Shown: positions 1 through 9,162, counted from the stretch's first letter. The stretch is DNA of 35,244 nucleotides from Lentimicrobiaceae bacterium (GCA_018661505.1 JABJIE010000024.1:1-35244), one strand, 5' to 3'. Notes: generated by a model not told the origin, from the letters alone. Program-made: numbers and translations.

Positions 1-6
1 AACTAG

Positions 7-1668
7 ATGGATCTTCAATATTGGATTTGGATTGCTGTTGGACTTAGTTTTTCTTTATACATAGGGATTTCTATTTGGTCTCGGGCACGGTCAACAAAAG
101 AGTTTTATGTAGCTGGTAGTGGGGTTAATCCTATTGCAAATGGAATGGCAACAGCTGCCGATTGGATGTCTGCTGCTTCGTTTATTTCTATGGCAGGCAT
201 AATATCTTTTAGTGGCTACGACGGGTCGGTCTACCTTATGGGCTGGACAGGTGGCTATGTGCTATTGGCATTACTTCTTGCTCCCTATTTACGTAAGTTC
301 GGCAAGTTTACTGTTCCTGACTTTATAGGCGATCGTTATTATTCAAATATGGCGCGTTCTATTGCTGTGTTTTGCGCTCTTATCGTATCCTTTACCTACA
401 TAGCTGGGCAAATGCGTGGTGTAGGAGTAGTGTTTTCAAGATACCTAGAAGTTGATATTGTCACCGGTGTAATTATAGGTATGGGAATCGTATTGTTTTA
501 TGCTGTTTTGGGTGGCATGAAAGGGATTACATATACCCAGGTAGCACAATACTGTGTGTTGATTTTTGCTTTTATGGTGCCTGCTGTATTTATATCATTT
601 CTGGTAACAGGAAATGTTATTCCACAGCTTGGGTTTGGTGCAGCTGATGCCGATGGGACTTATCTGCTTGACAAACTAGATGGGCTGCACAAAGAGCTTG
701 GGTTCCATGAATACACTTCGGGGAGCAAATCTATGTTTGATGTATTTTGTATTACCATGGCCCTTATGGTCGGTACAGCTGGACTGCCACATGTGATTGT
801 ACGCTTTTTTACCGTTAAAAAAGTAAGTGATGCGCGAAAGTCTGCTGGATGGGCGTTGTTGTTTATAGCTATACTTTATACCACAGCTCCAGCTATTGCA
901 GTATTCTCTAGAACCAACCTTATTGAAACAGTAAGCAATAAACCCTATAAGCAGATGCCATATTGGTTTGAAAAATGGGAGTCCACAGAACTTCTAGGAT
1001 TTACAGACAAAAATGAGGACGGACTTATTCAGTACACAGCGGATAAAAAAACAAACGAATTGGACGTTGATGTAGATATCATGGTATTGGCAAATCCAGA
1101 AATTGCGGATTTACCAAATTGGGTTATCGCCCTACTTGCAGCAGGGGCATTGGCCGCAGCACTATCTACAGCGGCAGGGTTGCTATTAGTAATTTCATCA
1201 GCTGTGTCGCACGATTTACTCAAAAAGATGGTGATGCCCAGCATATCGGATAAGGGCGAGCTAATTGCCGCACGTATTGCTGCTGCAGCTGCTGTTTGTT
1301 TGGCTGGTTACTTTGGAATTAATCCTCCCGGATTTGTGGCTGCAACTGTAGCCTTAGCATTTGGTTTGGCAGCATCTTCGTTCTTTCCCGCCATTTTGCT
1401 TGGCATCTTTTCGAAACGAATTAATAAAGAGGGTGCGATCAGTGGAATGCTAGTTGGCGTTTTGCTAATGTTGTTTTATATGCTAAAATTTAAGTTTGGT
1501 TGGTTTGGAGGTGGCACCAAAGCAGATTGGTGGTTTGGCATCTCTCCGGAGGGATTTGGCACCGTAGGTATGTTAGCAAACTTTGCTGTAATAATAATAG
1601 TTTCTAGCATAACACCAGCACCAAGCAAAGAGATCCAGCAGCTCGTGGAAGATATACGTAAGCCTTGA
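7..1668 (+). CDS. Sodium:solute symporter (SSS family, ActP/VC_2705-like)
   Basis: A 553-residue polytopic inner-membrane protein of the sodium:solute symporter family, probably importing acetate or another small carboxylate with Na+. The N-terminal region carries the SSS hallmarks: a first membrane segment, then a KEFYVAG stretch near residue 31, and an AADWMSAASF core helix near residues 49-60. A GGMKGITYTQ motif follows near residue 170. About 13 hydrophobic segments can be counted. A polar loop of roughly 60 residues (about 310-370) interrupts the membrane segments, as in the VC_2705-type branch of acetate-permease relatives. The ATG follows directly on an in-frame-looking TAG at positions 4-6, which may be the stop of an upstream gene lying outside the window. 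In this subfamily the usual upstream partner is a small DUF4212 membrane protein, but that gene cannot be seen here. The family is confident; the substrate is inferred. Confidence 0.9.
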   Translation: MDLQYWIWIAVGLSFSLYIGISIWSRARSTKEFYVAGSGVNPIANGMATAADWMSAASFISMAGIISFSGYDGSVYLMGWTGGYVLLALLLAPYLRKFGKFTVPDFIGDRYYSNMARSIAVFCALIVSFTYIAGQMRGVGVVFSRYLEVDIVTGVIIGMGIVLFYAVLGGMKGITYTQVAQYCVLIFAFMVPAVFISFLVTGNVIPQLGFGAADADGTYLLDKLDGLHKELGFHEYTSGSKSMFDVFCITMALMVGTAGLPHVIVRFFTVKKVSDARKSAGWALLFIAILYTTAPAIAVFSRTNLIETVSNKPYKQMPYWFEKWESTELLGFTDKNEDGLIQYTADKKTNELDVDVDIMVLANPEIADLPNWVIALLAAGALAAALSTAAGLLLVISSAVSHDLLKKMVMPSISDKGELIAARIAAAAAVCLAGYFGINPPGFVAATVALAFGLAASSFFPAILLGIFSKRINKEGAISGMLVGVLLMLFYMLKFKFGWFGGGTKADWWFGISPEGFGTVGMLANFAVIIIVSSITPAPSKEIQQLVEDIRKP

Positions 1669-1710
1669 ATTTAAGGTAAACACAGAAAAACTTCTAATGT
1701 CTGCAAATAT

Positions 1711-2592
1711 TTATGACTCTACATTCTTACAATAATACTCCGCAATTTCCCCAGCTGTAGTAAACCAAACTTTATCTTTCATATTATTTACAATATGAGT
1801 TAGAGCTTTTCTTAGATGTTTTAGTCTAAAAGGCTGACCTACAATATAAGGATGGAGAGCTATTCCCATAACAAGTGATTGTTGTTCTGATTGCTGGAGC
1901 ATCTCATCAAAATTGTCAATTATCATATTGGAGAACTCTTCTGCACTATTTTGGCGAGCAATGATTGCGGGAATATCATTTATCTCTTGTGGGTAGGGAA
2001 TACTGAGAATTTTACCATTTCGTGTTTTTAACCATGTTGGTTGATCATCATGACACCAATCAAGTAGATAGGAGTACCCTGCTTCCTCAAGTAAATCTGG
2101 AGTTGTAATACTCTCCGATATCCAAGGACCAAGCCATCCTTTTGGTTTATTATGGAAACGACTTATCACTTTAGTTGTTTCATCAATTAATTTTTTCTCA
2201 TCGTTTTCTACAAAATCACTTTGGCGTTCTGAATTTGTTCTACCATGAGCAACAATCTCATAACCAAGACCTACTCCTGTTTCAATTATTTCTGGAGCAT
2301 AATCATATATTGATGAATTGACTATTAAAGATACAGGAAGTTCTAGAGATTGAAATAGCTCATAGAGCCTCCAAACTCCCACACGATTTCCATAATCTCG
2401 CCATGAGTAGTTCAAAACATCAGGTTCACTAGCTGAAGGTGTAAGTTTTGCTCCCAAGCCCTCACCAAAAGAAAAGTGTTCTAAATTTAAACCGATATAG
2501 AGAGCCAATCTTTTCCCATGAGGCCATGAAAAATCTTCTCTTTTATGAATTGGTGACCATGAATATCGCTTGTTCTCAATCATATTTAACAC
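1711..2592 (-). CDS. Polysaccharide deacetylase (NodB-fold) family protein, PuuE/allantoinase-like branch
   Basis: A 293-residue cytosolic protein (no signal peptide) of the NodB-homology, carbohydrate esterase 4 superfamily. Visible landmarks are an N-terminal LNLEHFSFGEG strand (about residues 35-45), the GYEIVAHGRTN stretch with the probable metal-binding His116, GWLGPWISES (about 152-161), DWCHDDQP (about 178-185) and ALHPYIVGQPFR with His247. The overall plan, including the NLE in place of the catalytic DD of chitin deacetylases and the LHPYIVGQP end motif, resembles the PuuE/allantoinase-like branch rather than extracellular chitin or peptidoglycan deacetylases. Substrate is unknown; it could act on an amide or ureide. 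A second ATG lies three codons in (2583). It is convergent with the symporter (42 bases between stops) and stands alone as a transcription unit. Confidence 0.8.
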   Translation of the reverse strand: MLNMIENKRYSWSPIHKREDFSWPHGKRLALYIGLNLEHFSFGEGLGAKLTPSASEPDVLNYSWRDYGNRVGVWRLYELFQSLELPVSLIVNSSIYDYAPEIIETGVGLGYEIVAHGRTNSERQSDFVENDEKKLIDETTKVISRFHNKPKGWLGPWISESITTPDLLEEAGYSYLLDWCHDDQPTWLKTRNGKILSIPYPQEINDIPAIIARQNSAEEFSNMIIDNFDEMLQQSEQQSLVMGIALHPYIVGQPFRLKHLRKALTHIVNNMKDKVWFTTAGEIAEYYCKNVES

Positions 2593-2722
2593 TCTGTAAA
2601 TTAAGCAGTTCCATGATTTTAATATTATGGTTAGAGGAGGGTAGTGTTAGTGATTATATCTTGCTATAAAATTTAGTAATATCGCTCTTCTCTACGTCCT
2701 CAATATTTATAACCGTAATATC

Positions 2723-2839
2723 ATGGAGAGTAATTTCATTGATTTCGATTTATCAAATATATGTTTTGAAGATATTCAAATTACATATGTTAATTTTGAT
2801 GAAGCTGTTTCAAAAATACAAAAAAATAAAAAGATTTAA
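2723..2839 (+). CDS. Possible 38-residue ORF of unknown function
   Basis: An ATG-started ORF of 38 codons ending in TAA at 2837-2839. The product is acidic in its N-terminal two thirds (begins MESNFIDFDLSNICFED) and ends in a lysine-rich tail. It has no signal peptide or membrane segment. I do not recognise it. It could be a small gene, the tail of a decayed protein, or chance in AT-rich DNA. No promoter or neighbour supports it. Confidence 0.15.
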   Translation: MESNFIDFDLSNICFEDIQITYVNFDEAVSKIQKNKKI

Positions 2840-2850
2840 AAGGGAGAATG

Positions 2851-2884
2851 AAAAAACGGCTACACTATAATAGCATAACCGTTT
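2851..2884 (-). terminator. Hairpin terminator downstream of the initiator tRNA
   Basis: On the minus strand, AAACGG (2884-2879) pairs with CCGTTT (2859-2854). The stem continues inward through TTATGC/GTGTAG with G-U wobbles, about 12 pairs in all, around a loop of about 7 bases. A run of six T follows (2856-2851 on the minus strand). It starts 12 bases beyond the tRNA 3' end, as expected for a factor-independent terminator. Confidence 0.6.
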
Positions 2885-2895
2885 TATTGTTTTAG

Positions 2896-2967
<72 letters not shown>

Positions 2968-3067
2968 ATATATTTTTATTCTTAATGAACGTTCATCAAT
3001 ACCCTTTAAAAAAGGGAGTGCAAAGATATATTTTGTTTCTTTGCTGTGCAAATATTTTAGGATTATT

Positions 3068-3946
3068 ATGCACAAAGCTGGATTTGTAAATATTATTGGA
3101 TATCCCAATGTTGGTAAATCAACACTGATGAATGCCATGGTTGGCCAAAAACTTTCAATTATTACCTCCAAGGCCCAAACAACAAGGCATCGTATAATGG
3201 GAATTGTTAATGGTGACGATTTTCAAATTGTTTATTCCGATACACCAGGTATAGTTAAAGATCCATCCTATAAAATGCACCAGTACATGAATCATTTTGT
3301 GGACACTGCTCTGAAGGATGCAGATATAATATTGCTCATGACAGAACCTGATTTCCAATTTTCAGACAAGGAAATAATTGAAAAATTCAATTCATCAGGT
3401 CGTAAGGTTATCGTTGTAATAAACAAAATAGATTTATCGAATCAGGAGGAAATAATGAAACAGATAACCTCGTGGCAGGAATTATTGCCTAAATCTGAAG
3501 TTATCCCTGTTTCTGCATTGAACAATTTTAATCTCGAATCACTATTTGATGTTATAATAGAAAACTTGCCGGAACATGATGCATTTTATCCCAAGGATGA
3601 GCTCACAGATAAATCCATGCGATTCTTCGTGTCAGAGATTATTCGTGAAAAAATCCTTTTAAATTATAAAAAAGAAATCCCCTATTCCGTTGAGGTTGCG
3701 GTTGATCAATATAAGGAAGAAGAAAAAATAATCAGAATATCTGCATTAATATATGTTGCTAGAGAATCTCAAAAGGCAATAATTCTTGGTCATCAAGGTC
3801 AGGCCATTAAAAGAACAGCAACTGCAGCGAGAAAGGATTTGGAGGAATTTGTTGGCAAAAAAGTATTTCTTGAAACAACCGTTAAGGTAAGCAAGGATTG
3901 GCGGGATAATGAAAATATTCTCAAGAACTTTGGATACAGCCAGTGA
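3068..3946 (+). CDS. era: GTPase Era (ribosome biogenesis)
   Basis: Era binds the 3' end of 16S rRNA and helps mature the 30S subunit. The 292-residue product has the G1 motif GYPNVGKS (11-18), DTPG (58-61), NKID (119-122) and an SA motif (149-150). A C-terminal type-II KH domain follows, with GHQGQAIK at 241-248. Its length matches E. coli Era (about 300). The open frame runs upstream to 2933, but those 45 codons overlap the tRNA gene. The ATG at 3068 starts MHKAGFVNIIG exactly where Era homologues start, so it was chosen. der follows after 53 bases and an HslR-like gene after that, a translation and ribosome-assembly cluster. Confidence 0.95.
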   Translation: MHKAGFVNIIGYPNVGKSTLMNAMVGQKLSIITSKAQTTRHRIMGIVNGDDFQIVYSDTPGIVKDPSYKMHQYMNHFVDTALKDADIILLMTEPDFQFSDKEIIEKFNSSGRKVIVVINKIDLSNQEEIMKQITSWQELLPKSEVIPVSALNNFNLESLFDVIIENLPEHDAFYPKDELTDKSMRFFVSEIIREKILLNYKKEIPYSVEVAVDQYKEEEKIIRISALIYVARESQKAIILGHQGQAIKRTATAARKDLEEFVGKKVFLETTVKVSKDWRDNENILKNFGYSQ

Positions 3947-3966
3947 TAATCGTAGCAAATTCTTAA

Positions 3967-3974
3967 TATTTTTG
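3967..3974 (+). promoter_or_regulatory. Possible -7 box upstream of der
   Basis: TATTTTTG matches the Bacteroidota sigma-ABfr -7 consensus TAnnTTTG, 25 bases upstream of the der start codon. No TTTG lies at the expected -33 distance, so it may be a weak or secondary promoter inside the era-der unit. Confidence 0.3.
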
Positions 3975-3999
3975 CAGGCTCAAATTAATTTCATAAATA

Positions 4000-5310
4000 A
4001 TGAATAATACCATAGCAATAGTAGGTCGCCCAAATGTTGGCAAATCAACACTTTTTAATAGGCTAATACAAAGTAAGGAGGCAATCGTTGAATCTGTTAG
4101 CGGGGTTACTCGTGACAGAATTTATGGAAAAAGTGACTGGAATGGATATGAGTTTTCTGTTATCGATACGGGAGGATATGTTTATGGTTCTGATGACACA
4201 TTTGAAGGCGAAATAAGGAAACAGGTTGAATTTGCAATTGATGAATCTGATGCAATAATATTTGTTGTGGATTCAAAGGAAGGTATTAACCCTTTGGATG
4301 AAGATGTTGCTCGTTTATTGAGGAAGTCACAGAAGGATATTTTCGTTGCTGCAAACAAGATTGATACTCCTGACAAATCAGGAGAAATATCAGAATTTTA
4401 CTCCTTTGGTTTGGGAAATGTTTATCCATTATCAGCAGTTAATGGTGGCGGGACAGGTGATTTGCTAGATGATATTGTTAAGGTGTTTCCTGATAAGGAC
4501 ATGAAAGATGAAGAAATTGATCTTCCAAGAATTGCCTTTGTTGGTCGGCCAAATGTTGGAAAATCATCCATTATAAATACTCTTTTGGGCGATGTTAGAA
4601 ATATTGTAACTGATATTGCAGGTACAACACGTGATTCAATTTATACTCGTTACAATGCATATGGCCATGATTTTATGCTTGTTGATACCGCTGGCCTTCG
4701 CAAAAAAGGTAAAGTATATGAAAATATAGAGTTTTATTCAACGCTTAGAACTATAAAAGCCATAGAAAATTCTGATGTTTGTGTTGTAATGATTGATGCT
4801 CAAACGGGAATAGAAAAGCAGGATGTAAATATTTTTCACCTTGCTGAAAAGAATAATAAGGGGATAGTTTTAGTTGTAAATAAATGGGACCTGATTAATA
4901 AGGAAACTAATACACACCTAAAGTTTGAAAGTGATTTAAAAGAAAGAATTGCTCCGTTTGTTGATATACCAATTGTTTTTACTTCAGTAAAAGAAAAACA
5001 AAGAATACACAAAACCCTTGAACTTGCATCCGAAGTTTATGAGCGACGTAAGTATAGAGTATCCACATCTGAGCTGAATGATTTATTATTGCCCATAATT
5101 GAGAATAATCCCCCACCAATGGGTTCAAGAGGCAGGTATATAAAAATTAAATATATAACTCAGCTAAAAACATCAACACCAATGTTTGCTTTTTTCTGTA
5201 ATCTACCCGATGATATTAAGGAGCCTTATAAACGATTTATTGAAAATCAAATACGAAAGCATTATAACTTCACAGGAGTGCCAATTCAAATATTTTTTAG
5301 AAAAAAATAA
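4000..5310 (+). CDS. der: Double-GTPase Der (EngA)
   Basis: Der is the essential tandem GTPase that assists late 50S subunit assembly. The 436-residue protein has two complete G domains. The first has GRPNVGKS at 9-16, DTGG at about 56-59 and NKID at 119-122. The second has GRPNVGKS at 182-189, DTAG at about 229-232 and NKWD at 294-297. A C-terminal KH-like domain (about 350-436) ends in the basic FFRKK. Length and order agree with the family. The ATG sits between a likely -7 box and the first G motif with the usual spacing. It lies between era and the S4-domain gene on the same strand. Confidence 0.97.
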   Translation: MNNTIAIVGRPNVGKSTLFNRLIQSKEAIVESVSGVTRDRIYGKSDWNGYEFSVIDTGGYVYGSDDTFEGEIRKQVEFAIDESDAIIFVVDSKEGINPLDEDVARLLRKSQKDIFVAANKIDTPDKSGEISEFYSFGLGNVYPLSAVNGGGTGDLLDDIVKVFPDKDMKDEEIDLPRIAFVGRPNVGKSSIINTLLGDVRNIVTDIAGTTRDSIYTRYNAYGHDFMLVDTAGLRKKGKVYENIEFYSTLRTIKAIENSDVCVVMIDAQTGIEKQDVNIFHLAEKNNKGIVLVVNKWDLINKETNTHLKFESDLKERIAPFVDIPIVFTSVKEKQRIHKTLELASEVYERRKYRVSTSELNDLLLPIIENNPPPMGSRGRYIKIKYITQLKTSTPMFAFFCNLPDDIKEPYKRFIENQIRKHYNFTGVPIQIFFRKK

Positions 5311-5333
5311 TACTTTCCATACTCAATGTTTTG

Positions 5334-5711
5334 ATGGAATCAATACGAATAGATAAATGGCTTTGGGTGATCCGTATTTTTAAAACACGATCGCAGGCTA
5401 GCGAAGCATGTAATGGGGGAAAGGTAAAGATTGATGGACATAATGCTAAGCCCAGTAGAGAAATAAGAGTGAACGACATAATTGATATTCAGCAAAGCGG
5501 TATTCGGAAAACGGTTAAGGTGTTGAAGATCCACAAAAATAGGGTAGCAGCAAAACTTGTTCCAGATATTATGCAGGATTTGACACCTCCAGAGGAATAT
5601 GAAAGGCTTGAAATGATAAGGCAGTTAAATATTGAAAAACGTGAACGTGGCGCAGGTAGGCCGACAAAAAAAGATCGTCGCAATATTTCAAAATTAAAAG
5701 GGTTTGAGTAG
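5334..5711 (+). CDS. S4-domain RNA-binding protein, HslR (Hsp15)-like
   Basis: A 125-residue basic protein. An S4 domain occupies the N-terminal half: RIDKWLWVIRIFKTRSQA at about 4-21, then KVKIDGHNAKPSREI. A charged lysine/arginine-rich tail (KRERGAGRPTKKDRR) follows. This is the plan of the E. coli heat-shock protein Hsp15 (HslR), which rescues stalled 50S subunits carrying nascent-chain tRNA. The preceding TTG at 5331 could also initiate, but the ATG at 5334 is preferred. It starts 23 bases after der, so it is probably co-transcribed, which fits a ribosome-related role. Orthology to HslR is inferred from architecture. Confidence 0.85.
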   Translation: MESIRIDKWLWVIRIFKTRSQASEACNGGKVKIDGHNAKPSREIRVNDIIDIQQSGIRKTVKVLKIHKNRVAAKLVPDIMQDLTPPEEYERLEMIRQLNIEKRERGAGRPTKKDRRNISKLKGFE

Positions 5712-5721
5712 TTCTAGACAG

Positions 5722-7344
5722 TTAAAAAATTCCAAATACATCATTGCAGATTCCATCTGAAAATTCGATATTAAAATCTAATTTTGAATCTTCTCTTATG
5801 GTAGCCCTCCACTCTTTCCACACTCCGTCAAAGTACACGCCAAAGATATAAGTTTGACCTATGGTAAGATCATATATTTGTGCCTTGCCCTTTTCCATTG
5901 AATACCATTTCCAATCTGTAACGGCATCAATATTTTTTACCCACAGGCCAAATGATGGTAGAATTATATAATTAGTATCGGAAGAGCATCTACCAAGGAA
6001 AGTTGCTTCAATTGATTTCAAATCTCCAACACCTTTCATGAGATTTATATCAACACCTGGCCCCAAACACATGTTTTCTATCGTTGTTGGATTATAAGAT
6101 GGATTTATTTTACAACCCACTGTAATGGGAAGCCAGTCTATGTAAACACTGTTATTGCCAATATTTCCAGAAAAATACAGCTCCTCACTTTTGTTTCCTA
6201 CTAATGTGATGTCGGAAATGAAAGAATCATCATCGGATTTTCGTAGTATACCGCTAAGCTGTATTGTTTGATCTTGCTGGCAATTTCCTGTAATATTAAA
6301 ACCAGAGGCATCGTCACAAGAATTAATTTTATAATTGCTTAGGCTTATGTTATTTAAGCTTGCAGTAGTAGTATTAACATATAATATACCATTAGCATCA
6401 ATTTTCACAGTGTCTGATTTTTCATATATCCATGTTCCAGCATTATCATCGTAGCTTATTAAATTTATAATATCACCACTTTGATATGATAATCCTGTTT
6501 TTAGATTAGTCAGTTCGCTGGCAATATTGACAAATAAATCAATGGACTTAGATTCAATAAAAGCACCCTCTTTACCATCACTATCATAAACTTTTATGGT
6601 AACATAACCTCCTGGATAGAATAATGCATTTTCAATTGAATTATGTTCTTCAATGTTTCCTATTATGCCACCAGAAAATGACTCAAAAGATGGATCAAAA
6701 TTTAAATTGTAATAAAAAAGAGATATGTTTAACTTACCATTCAGGTTGTTTGTATCAGAGTTAAGCAATCGTGTTCCACCATGAATGGTAATCTTGGCTT
6801 CTTCATTTTCGGTTGATATCTCCACATCATCATGAAGAAATCCATCATAAAGATTTCCAACACCCTCTACTTTTTTTACCATTATTCCTTCTGGCGGATC
6901 ATCAAGGTTTACCATGGATATTTTAACGTAGTAATCGCCCACTTCAGAAATTTTAATGTCACGAGAAATCATTAAATAATTATTAATGGACGCTATCAAG
7001 ATAAAGTTAATAGGTGATGATATGCTGGGATTGTATTCTGGAAGTATTCCAAAAGAAATGAATCCATTTTCAGGATAATAAATCTCTTTCTGAAGGCCAA
7101 TAATATCTGCAATTGCATCCTTTGAATCTCCTTTAAGCTCAACCTTCAAACGGTCACTTCCATTTGATTTAATGTGTTGATTGGTATTTGCATCAACAAA
7201 TTCAATGAAAACACGCGTGGTAAGAAAGTCATATGACAGAGTGTCCTTGACCTCACCATTGTTATTGGGATTAGTAATTTTTTTACAAGAATTGGAAGCG
7301 ATTAATAATATACCCAATAATGAAATAGCAATAATTTTCGTCAT
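5722..7344 (-). CDS. Predicted surface or periplasmic lipoprotein, unknown function
   Basis: A 540-residue protein starting MTKIIAISLLG, with a lipoprotein signal peptide and lipidation cysteine Cys20 (IASNSC followed by KK). I chose the ATG at 7344 over one 21 bases upstream because it gives a normal signal peptide. The mature part is rich in Asn, Ser, Ile and Asp and looks all-beta. It has alternating strands, several GNxxN and DGDG-like turns and spaced cysteines (for example NSCDDASGF and TGNCQQ) that might form disulfides. No catalytic motif or known domain is recognised. No T9SS sorting domain is visible; export would be through Sec and Lol. It is divergent from mltF and convergent with the HslR-like gene. 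Confidence 0.75.
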   Translation of the reverse strand: MTKIIAISLLGILLIASNSCKKITNPNNNGEVKDTLSYDFLTTRVFIEFVDANTNQHIKSNGSDRLKVELKGDSKDAIADIIGLQKEIYYPENGFISFGILPEYNPSISSPINFILIASINNYLMISRDIKISEVGDYYVKISMVNLDDPPEGIMVKKVEGVGNLYDGFLHDDVEISTENEEAKITIHGGTRLLNSDTNNLNGKLNISLFYYNLNFDPSFESFSGGIIGNIEEHNSIENALFYPGGYVTIKVYDSDGKEGAFIESKSIDLFVNIASELTNLKTGLSYQSGDIINLISYDDNAGTWIYEKSDTVKIDANGILYVNTTTASLNNISLSNYKINSCDDASGFNITGNCQQDQTIQLSGILRKSDDDSFISDITLVGNKSEELYFSGNIGNNSVYIDWLPITVGCKINPSYNPTTIENMCLGPGVDINLMKGVGDLKSIEATFLGRCSSDTNYIILPSFGLWVKNIDAVTDWKWYSMEKGKAQIYDLTIGQTYIFGVYFDGVWKEWRATIREDSKLDFNIEFSDGICNDVFGIF

Positions 7345-7501
7345 GTTTGAGCCAATTAAAATCATCCGGAGTATATTTACAAACGAATTACCTACAAATA
7401 TAACAAGTTACTATCATTTGAAGGAACATTTAATTATAAAAGACATTTATTCATAGTTTCATTATTTTATTACTTTAGTTATCGTCTCCATCATTGAAGA
7501 T

Positions 7502-8938
7502 ATGAGAATAAAAACCATCATTTGTATAGTATTGATTGTAATTATTGGTTCATGTAACCATGTTTCCAATAACCATAATATTAATGGCTTTTATGTATCA
7601 TCCGACGCTTCTGATTTTACAATAAAGAGAATACTAGAACGGAAAAAATTAATAGCCGCTACGGATTATGGCTCAATAAATTATCTCATTTATCGTGGAG
7701 AACCAATTGGCTATCAATATGAAATATTAAAGGATTTCACAACTCATCTTGGTGTGGAACTAGAACTTATCATTGAAAATGATATCTCAAAGGGAATCGA
7801 GATGCTAAATAATAATGAGATTGATTTACTGGCAATGGCATTGACAGTCACATCTGAGCGATCTAAACATTTTTCATTCACAATACCTATAATGACAACA
7901 AGGCAAGTACTTGTTCAAAAAAAACCTGATGGATATCATAAGATGAAAACTGCCGATGAAATAGAATCACATTTATTAAGAAACCCATTGGATTTGGCCA
8001 ATGCTAAAGTGCATGTACAGGAGGGAACAATTTTTGCAAAAAGGTTACAAACTTTAAGTGATGAAATTGCAGATACCATTGAGGTTATAATCGACCCAAG
8101 AGACGTTGAAGATCTTATACATGCAGTTTCACAGGGTGAGATAGATTACACAGTAGCAGATGAACACATTGCAAAGGTAAATGGCAAATATTATAGAAAC
8201 ATAGATGTCAAAACAACACTTAGTTTTCCTCAAAAAATAGCTTGGGCCGCAAAAAGAGGTCAAACAGGGCTTGTGGATACCATAGATAATTGGATAAATA
8301 CATTTAATAAAACTCTAAAATCAAGATTACTTTACAATAAATATTTTAAGAATATAAGATCAAGGAAGATTGTAAATAGTGAATATAATTCCTATTCTGG
8401 AGGTAGTTTATCTCCATATGATGAATACATAAAAAACTCCTCTAAAATAATAGGATGGGATTGGCTCCTATTAGCATCAATGATATATCAGGAATCGGAA
8501 TTCAAACCCAATGTAAAATCATGGGTGGGAGCATACGGACTTATGCAACTTATGCCACATGTTCTCGAAAAATATGGCCTTGATTCCAAGGCATCTCCAA
8601 AGGAACAAATTATGGCAGGGGTTAAGCATATTAGATATATAGATAATCAGATACCTGACGAGATAGCAGATTCTACTGAAAGAATAAAATTTGTTTTGGC
8701 ATCATATAATTGCGGGTTAGGACATGTGCTTGATGCAAGAAGATTAGCAGAAAAGGATGGTAAGGATCCCAATGTGTGGACCCATAACGTAGATAGCTGT
8801 ATATTAAGTTTATCGGAAAAAGAATATTACCACGATCCTGTGGTTTACAATGGATATGTTAGAGGAAAAGAAACCTTTAATTTCGTTCGGCAGATAATCG
8901 AACGATATAATATTTACAAAGAATTAATAAATGACTGA
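7502..8938 (+). CDS. mltF: Membrane-bound lytic murein transglycosylase MltF-like
   Basis: A two-domain cell-wall enzyme. After a lipoprotein signal peptide (MRIKTIICIVLIVIIGSC, lipidated at Cys18) comes a periplasmic substrate-binding type 3 domain (about 40-275; LIAATDYGSINYLIY, DLLAMALTVTSER). A C-terminal SLT goose-type lysozyme domain follows (about 305-478). The catalytic glutamate is Glu331 in MIYQESEF, followed by GAYGLMQLMP and the ASYNCGLGHV motif. This is the MltF/YfhD architecture, which cleaves peptidoglycan between MurNAc and GlcNAc to give 1,6-anhydro ends and is allosterically tuned by muropeptides bound to the first domain. Its length is close to E. coli MltF. Its stop lies 8 bases from the convergent tatA stop. 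Confidence 0.9.
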   Translation: MRIKTIICIVLIVIIGSCNHVSNNHNINGFYVSSDASDFTIKRILERKKLIAATDYGSINYLIYRGEPIGYQYEILKDFTTHLGVELELIIENDISKGIEMLNNNEIDLLAMALTVTSERSKHFSFTIPIMTTRQVLVQKKPDGYHKMKTADEIESHLLRNPLDLANAKVHVQEGTIFAKRLQTLSDEIADTIEVIIDPRDVEDLIHAVSQGEIDYTVADEHIAKVNGKYYRNIDVKTTLSFPQKIAWAAKRGQTGLVDTIDNWINTFNKTLKSRLLYNKYFKNIRSRKIVNSEYNSYSGGSLSPYDEYIKNSSKIIGWDWLLLASMIYQESEFKPNVKSWVGAYGLMQLMPHVLEKYGLDSKASPKEQIMAGVKHIRYIDNQIPDEIADSTERIKFVLASYNCGLGHVLDARRLAEKDGKDPNVWTHNVDSCILSLSEKEYYHDPVVYNGYVRGKETFNFVRQIIERYNIYKELIND

Positions 8939-8946
8939 TTAAGACG

Positions 8947-9162
8947 TTAGTCCTTTTTAGTGTCATCTTTTTCGTTGGCGTTATTGTTATCTTCACTTAC
9001 ACCATCTTTAAATTCCTTTACACCTTTTCCAAGGCCACGCATCAACTCAGGTATTTTCTTACCACCGAAAAGTAAAAGAATTATTACAACGATAATAATA
9101 ATTTCAGGAGTTCCTATCCACCCGCAGGTTTGTACCAATGAAATATTTGAAAGTAATCCCAT
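8947..9162 (-). CDS. tatA: Sec-independent translocase protein TatA/E-type
   Basis: A 71-residue protein with the TatA plan: a short periplasmic N-terminus, one membrane helix (PEIIIIVVIILLLFG), the FGGKKIPELMRGLGKGVKEFK hinge plus amphipathic helix split across about 41-61, and an acidic/lysine-rich tail (DNNNANEKDDTKKD). It would form the pore-lining element of the twin-arginine pathway. The open frame extends to 9261, but the ATG at 9162 (MGLLSN) is placed as in homologues and a promoter-like box lies within the extension. Whether it is TatA or the paralogous TatE cannot be told; no tatC is nearby. Confidence 0.88.
   Translation of the reverse strand: MGLLSNISLVQTCGWIGTPEIIIIVVIILLLFGGKKIPELMRGLGKGVKEFKDGVSEDNNNANEKDDTKKD

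Larger units (their letters stand above)
2593..2895. other. Intergenic region, 303 bases, mostly without a recognisable gene
   Basis: This AT-rich gap between the deacetylase start and the initiator tRNA holds a 38-codon ORF (2723-2839, plus strand) and a hairpin that reads as the terminator of the tRNA on the minus strand (2851-2884). The promoter of the deacetylase must lie in its left part, but no clear TAnnTTTG box was found there. Confidence 0.5.

Noticed and set aside
7181-7456. Plus-strand open frame between the orphan lipoprotein and mltF
   Set aside because: Mostly antisense to the lipoprotein signal region, with no coherent product; the gap is better explained as a divergent promoter region.
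8930-8960. Shared bidirectional terminator between mltF and tatA
   Set aside because: Only a four-pair GACT/AGTC match with interruptions was found, so no hairpin can be supported.
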